A DNA stretch of 43,885 nt, from NCBI GenBank assembly GCA_965661575.1, contig CBFIEJ010000017.1, positions 1-43,885 of the forward strand, written 5' to 3'. Below the pieces are notes generated by a model. The model made no database searches and was not told the origin of the DNA. It saw only the letters and a list, made by a program, of their open reading frames with translations. This DNA comes from UA16 sp965661575. GTDB taxonomy: Bacteria > Bacteroidota > Bacteroidia > Flavobacteriales_D > Sanyastnellaceae. Position numbers and translations under genes: made by a program. Below are positions 40,735 to 43,885 of this stretch, one piece after another (the first letter of the stretch is position 1; every line of letters starts with the position of its first letter).

Positions 40735-43017
40735 ATGTTCAAATCACATCTGCTTTCCTTCCTTTTGTTTGGTTTCTTCGCCTGCATTCTCACCAAAGGA
40801 CAGGCACAACTGAGCCACGGAGGCGAACCGCTGCATTGGAGCACGTCGCAAAGTATTGATGTTGAATGGATCGAGTTTGAAGCGCTCGATTTAGAGGCAC
40901 TGCGGCAAGAAGACAATGCCACGGCAGGCTTTAAGGATGCGCCATGGCGTTTTGGAATCGAACATGCATGCGCTTGGAACATGGAAACGCACGGTGGTTG
41001 GTCACTGGAACAAGAAATGCGCGTTTGGCGTCTCGGAGTAAGAGCGAGTGAAGCGTCCAGTTGGAGCTTTTATTTGTCCAAATTTCAAGTCCCAAAAGGA
41101 GGTCAATTGTTTGTTTGGAATAGCGACCGCAGCGACTTCCTTGGGGCTTTTACTCATGAGAATCACAAATCGTGGGAAGGCCTTGCAATCGGACTGCTCA
41201 ACGGAGAAGCAGTTGTCTTGGAATACAGACAGCCTGCTGGCTTGACGAGCTTTCCTGATATCGAAATCGCACAGGTAGTACAAGGCTATCGATCGCTTTT
41301 GAACCGGGCAGATGAATTGATAGAAAAAAGCAACAGCGAAGGACCATTCGGCAATAGCGGTGCGTGCAACATCAACGTCAACTGTCCGGAAGGCGCCGAT
41401 TGGCAAGTGGAAAAGAAGGCTGTGGCCTTGATTGTCAATGGCGGATTCGCCGCCTGCACTGGCTCGTTGATCAACAACACAGCAAATGACGGAACGCCTT
41501 ACTTCCTCACAGCCAATCATTGCCTAGGGAACCCCAATACCTGGACGTATTATTTCAATCACGAGAGTTCCAGTTGCTCAGGCAGCACAGGTCCCACAAA
41601 CGCAAGCATATCTGGCGGAACACTGCTCGTCGCCGATGGAGGGGCGGACGTCGCTTTGATTGAATTGAGCAGTGAACCGCTCGCTGCATGGAATGTCGAG
41701 TTTGCAGGATGGGATGCGTCAGGTGCTACTCCCGAAAATGCGACCGGAATTCACCATCCCTCCGGCGACGTGAAGAAAATTTGTTTTGAAGAAGACAGCC
41801 CTTACACCTCATCGACCGGGGGAGCGCAGGTGTGGTGGATCGATGCATGGGAGGCGGGAGTAACGGAACCCGGGTCATCTGGCTCACCTTTATTCGATCA
41901 AAACCATCGCATCATTGGACAGCTATACGGTGGCGCAGCTGCTTGCTCAGGTTCGGTCAACAACGGCGCTTTTGACTACTACGGACGCTTCGGCGTAAGC
42001 TGGGGCTTGGGCGTTAGCGATTACCTCGACCCCCAAAATACAGGAACGCTGAGCCTCGACGGATATCCTTCGGGCTACAACAGTGACCTCGGTTGCACCG
42101 ATTCCGGCGCCTGCAATTACAATCCAGAAGCATTGGAAGATGATGGAAGTTGCGAGGCGTTTGATGCCTGCGGCATTTGCGGGGGAGACGACAGTTCATG
42201 CTCGGGGTGCACGGATGACGCCGCCTGCAACTACGATCCAGAAGCGACCGTTGATGATGGTTCGTGCATTAGCACAGGAGCGCAAGTCACGTTCACGCTG
42301 CTCACGGATGATTACCCCAACGAAACCACTTGGACACTCGTGGATGAAAGCGGAGCCACGGTCATTTCCGGTGGCCCGTATGGCAACAATGCAACGACCT
42401 ATTCCGCCGAGGCCTGCCTCGCAGATGGCTGCTACACGTTAAGCGTGCAGGACAGCTACGGCGATGGACTCTGTTGTGGTTATGGCGAAGGCTCCTATGA
42501 GCTCACCGATGCAGACGGCACGACCTATGCTTCCGGCGCGAGTTTTGGCGATTCCGATGTCACAGATTTCTGCATCGAATCCGCCCCAACTGAAGGATGC
42601 ACCGATTCCATGGCCTGCAACTATGATCCTGCCGCGCTCGTCGATAACGGTTCGTGTGCCGAATTCGATGCGTGTGGTGTTTGTGGAGGAGCTGGAGCAG
42701 ATAGCGATGGAGACGGAATTGCCGACTGCAACGAAATCGTCGGTTGCACCGATGGCGCGGCATGCAATTACAATGGAGAAGCCACAGATGAAGGAACGTG
42801 CCAATATCCTGAGGAAGGGTTTGACTGTGCGGGCAATCCCCTGAGTTGCCCCGAAGACCTCAATGACAACGGGATGGTCGAAGTCAGTGACGTGTTGCTG
42901 TTGCTCTCTGACTTTGGCTGCGACACCGAATGTTCAGTCGCCGACATCAACGGGGACGGCAGCGTGAGTGTGGCCGATGTGTTGATGTTGCTTGCGGCGT
43001 TTGGCGAGGCGTGTTGA
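40735..43017 (+). CDS. Secreted trypsin-like serine protease with Cys-repeat modules and dockerin-like tail
   Basis: 760-aa exported protease. ATG at 40735 starts a signal peptide (MFKSHLLSFLLFGFFACIL, cleaved near GQAQ). A prodomain of about 180 residues precedes a chymotrypsin-fold domain similar to lysyl endopeptidases: His262 in FLTANHC, Asp305 in GGADVALIEL, Ser382 in EPGSSGSPLF. Then come four GCTDxxACNYxPEA modules (453, 491, 621, 670), the second and third separated by a beta domain (TDDYPNETTWTLVDESG ... DSYGDGLCCGYG). The end (707-760) holds two dockerin-like EF loops, DLNDNGMVEVSDVLLLL and DINGDGSVSVADVLMLL, finishing FGEAC. No T9SS tail is visible, so attachment must differ from its neighbours. 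Confidence 0.9.
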   Translation: MFKSHLLSFLLFGFFACILTKGQAQLSHGGEPLHWSTSQSIDVEWIEFEALDLEALRQEDNATAGFKDAPWRFGIEHACAWNMETHGGWSLEQEMRVWRLGVRASEASSWSFYLSKFQVPKGGQLFVWNSDRSDFLGAFTHENHKSWEGLAIGLLNGEAVVLEYRQPAGLTSFPDIEIAQVVQGYRSLLNRADELIEKSNSEGPFGNSGACNINVNCPEGADWQVEKKAVALIVNGGFAACTGSLINNTANDGTPYFLTANHCLGNPNTWTYYFNHESSSCSGSTGPTNASISGGTLLVADGGADVALIELSSEPLAAWNVEFAGWDASGATPENATGIHHPSGDVKKICFEEDSPYTSSTGGAQVWWIDAWEAGVTEPGSSGSPLFDQNHRIIGQLYGGAAACSGSVNNGAFDYYGRFGVSWGLGVSDYLDPQNTGTLSLDGYPSGYNSDLGCTDSGACNYNPEALEDDGSCEAFDACGICGGDDSSCSGCTDDAACNYDPEATVDDGSCISTGAQVTFTLLTDDYPNETTWTLVDESGATVISGGPYGNNATTYSAEACLADGCYTLSVQDSYGDGLCCGYGEGSYELTDADGTTYASGASFGDSDVTDFCIESAPTEGCTDSMACNYDPAALVDNGSCAEFDACGVCGGAGADSDGDGIADCNEIVGCTDGAACNYNGEATDEGTCQYPEEGFDCAGNPLSCPEDLNDNGMVEVSDVLLLLSDFGCDTECSVADINGDGSVSVADVLMLLAAFGEAC

Positions 43018-43425
43018 TGTTCGCCAAAAGGGGGTGTTCGTTCCATCGAAGAGGATTCATCAAGCAGGAATCATATCATGGAGCGTCCATCAAGGAGGAT
43101 CCATCGCCTGAACTCTATCGGGTTCAGATGACCCCAAACCTAGGCACGGATCGCGCGCACGGATCTCAAGCACCAATCAGCAATCTGTAGTTAGAATTTA
43201 TTTCTGTTCGCGATCAGCTGATGCATCGGTCAACATCAGTGAATCAATCGTAATCCAAGTCGCGATGTGCGGGTGGATGCGATCGTACAGTCCATGACAT
43301 GAAGAGCCGAATTACAAAGTACCAAAGAGCATCGCTAACTCATTGGCTCGACTATTCAAACATCAATAAACAAATTAGCCCGGCTTCTGGCCAGGCTAAT
43401 TTGTTTTCAGTCCAATAAGTTTTCC
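43018..43425. other. 408-bp intergenic region without a supported gene
   Basis: Contains short imperfect repeats (CATCAAGCAGGA and CATCAAGGAGGA about 30 nt apart; CACGGATC twice within 21 nt), a CTGAAC/GTTCAG hairpin with an 8-nt loop near 43108-43127, and the terminator at its right end. Open frames here lack coding character. I see no mobile-element ends. Confidence 0.5.
43368..43406 (-). terminator. Strong stem-loop terminator of the PID-CTERM gene
   Basis: Perfect 13-bp arms AAACAAATTAGCC (43368-43380) and GGCTAATTTGTTT (43394-43406) around a 13-nt loop. It starts 19 nt after the minus-strand stop at 43426, and is T-rich at the exit. May work in both directions. Confidence 0.75.
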
Positions 43426-43767
43426 TTATTTCGAATGAATCGGTACAAGCCCTGTTTTTCTCCGTCGCATGATCATCAAGCCTCCAAAGAGACCGCCACC
43501 GATGAGAAGAAATAAGACTCCACTGTCTATGGGCGCGCAGCTAAGATCACAACCTCCGGTCGCTGAATAGTCCGGATCGTAGTTATTGCAAGCAGGATAG
43601 TTCGTTCCGTTACATGCGTTGTATACCTGACAACAAGGGAAATTGTCATCACCGCAAGGAATCTCGTCACCATCGGTAACGTATGAACCTCCGCATTGCG
43701 CAAGAGTCTCGTTCTGTGTGAGTCCCGCGAGGGCTATGAGGAAGAATAGATATTTCAAGCTTTTCAT
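43426..43767 (-). CDS. Small Cys-rich exported protein with PID-CTERM-like sorting tail
   Basis: 113-aa protein. The ATG at 43767 starts a signal peptide (MKSLKYLFFLIALAGLTQ, cleaved near LAQ). The mature part has nine or so cysteines in about 55 residues (CGGSY, CGDDNFPCCQVYNAC, NYPACNNYDPDYSATGGCDLSC). The C-terminus is CAPIDSGVLFLLIGGG followed by more hydrophobic residues and a basic MRRRKTG end: a PID motif, transmembrane helix and Arg cluster, as in the PID-CTERM sorting class of Bacteroidota. A processing sortase-like enzyme is not in the window. Function unknown. Confidence 0.75.
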   Translation of the reverse strand: MKSLKYLFFLIALAGLTQNETLAQCGGSYVTDGDEIPCGDDNFPCCQVYNACNGTNYPACNNYDPDYSATGGCDLSCAPIDSGVLFLLIGGGLFGGLMIMRRRKTGLVPIHSK

Positions 43768-43791
43768 TTCAGTCTGTAGTTTCAATTATCA

Positions 43792-43884
43792 TTACTCACA
43801 TCCAGAACCAAATTGAGGCAAGAACGTTAGCAAGTCTAAAGTCGTCATGACACCATCGCAGTCGCAGTCCGTATCTGGGAAAGA
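43792..43884 (-). CDS. C-terminal end of a dockerin-tailed protein (5' part beyond the window)
   Basis: The minus-strand frame is open from the window edge and gives 30 codons before TAA at 43794-43792. The text DTDCDCDGVMTTLDLLTFL then PQFGSGCE matches the second half of the dockerin-like tails in the protease at 40735-43017 and in the fibre protein at 3660-4859. Ending 25 nt before the PID-CTERM gene on the same strand, it may share its transcript. Partial; the rest of the protein cannot be described. Confidence 0.6.
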   Translation of the reverse strand, partial: SFPDTDCDCDGVMTTLDLLTFLPQFGSGCE

Positions 43885-43885
43885 A

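Noticed and set aside
42930..43190. 86-codon plus-strand frame overlapping the protease end and the following gap
   Set aside because: Out-of-frame shadow of the dockerin-like tail continuing into non-coding sequence.
43018..43425. Mobile-element remnant in the gap
   Set aside because: Only short imperfect repeats; no terminal inverted repeats, target duplication or transposase fragment.

Overview
The window looks like chromosomal DNA of a free-living, probably marine, member of the Bacteroidota, most likely Flavobacteriales. Evidence: type IX secretion-style C-terminal domains, GCTDxxACNYDP repeats and dockerin-like tails on secreted proteins, a DnaG that has lost most of its zinc ligands, a PID-CTERM-like tail, a vSGLT-type sugar symporter, promoters with the TAnnTTTG -7 box, and no clear Shine-Dalgarno sequences. 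I see no transposase, integrase, CRISPR array or rRNA. This is core genome with islands of secreted proteins.

Layout. 1-4.9 kb: the 3' part of leuS, then two secreted proteins (a Cys-rich repeat protein with a T9SS tail, and a dockerin-like/phage-fibre-like/YadA-head repeat protein). 4.9-8.8 kb: tRNA-Gln, an aldehyde dehydrogenase, an OmpA lipoprotein and a DCGG-repeat lipoprotein. 9-13.7 kb: recJ, mscS and dnaG. 13.9-15.9 kb: a two-component pair. 16.2-20.5 kb: housekeeping genes prs-rplY-pth facing yicC-gmk-nadD. 20.5-23.2 kb: polyprenyl synthase, a YwqK-like lipoprotein and a LysM glucosaminidase. 23.3-27.2 kb: homogentisate and 4-hydroxyphenylpyruvate dioxygenases (consecutive steps of tyrosine breakdown) followed by a fused peptide-type ABC ATPase. 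27.3-33.4 kb: enoyl-CoA hydratase, dut, a sugar nucleotidylyltransferase, a TPR lipoprotein, a DUF4292 lipoprotein and an EnvC-like factor, closely packed. 33.5-35.9 kb: feoB and feoA, convergent instead of in one operon. 36-39.4 kb: a secreted sialidase-fold protein, an SGLT symporter and tRNA-Val. 39.6-43.9 kb: a fatty-acid desaturase, a secreted trypsin-like protease with a dockerin-like tail, a PID-CTERM-like small protein, and the last 30 codons of another dockerin-tailed protein.

Main hunting results. (1) Five genes (aldehyde dehydrogenase, polyprenyl synthase, glucosaminidase, feoB, feoA) have a TAnnTTTG-type box ending exactly 4 nt before the start codon; two of these starts are GTG. 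This suggests leaderless mRNAs. (2) The 3660-4859 gene encodes a secreted protein with a signal peptide, one dockerin-like loop, a phage-tail-like GGTGAT linker, 14 slip-free 14-residue beta-roll repeats and a terminal coiled coil, with no visible outer-membrane anchor or T9SS tail. (3) Three dockerin-like modules, two of them at extreme C-termini ending in Cys, point to a shared surface-attachment or assembly scheme. These are inferences from sequence reading only; no database search was possible.
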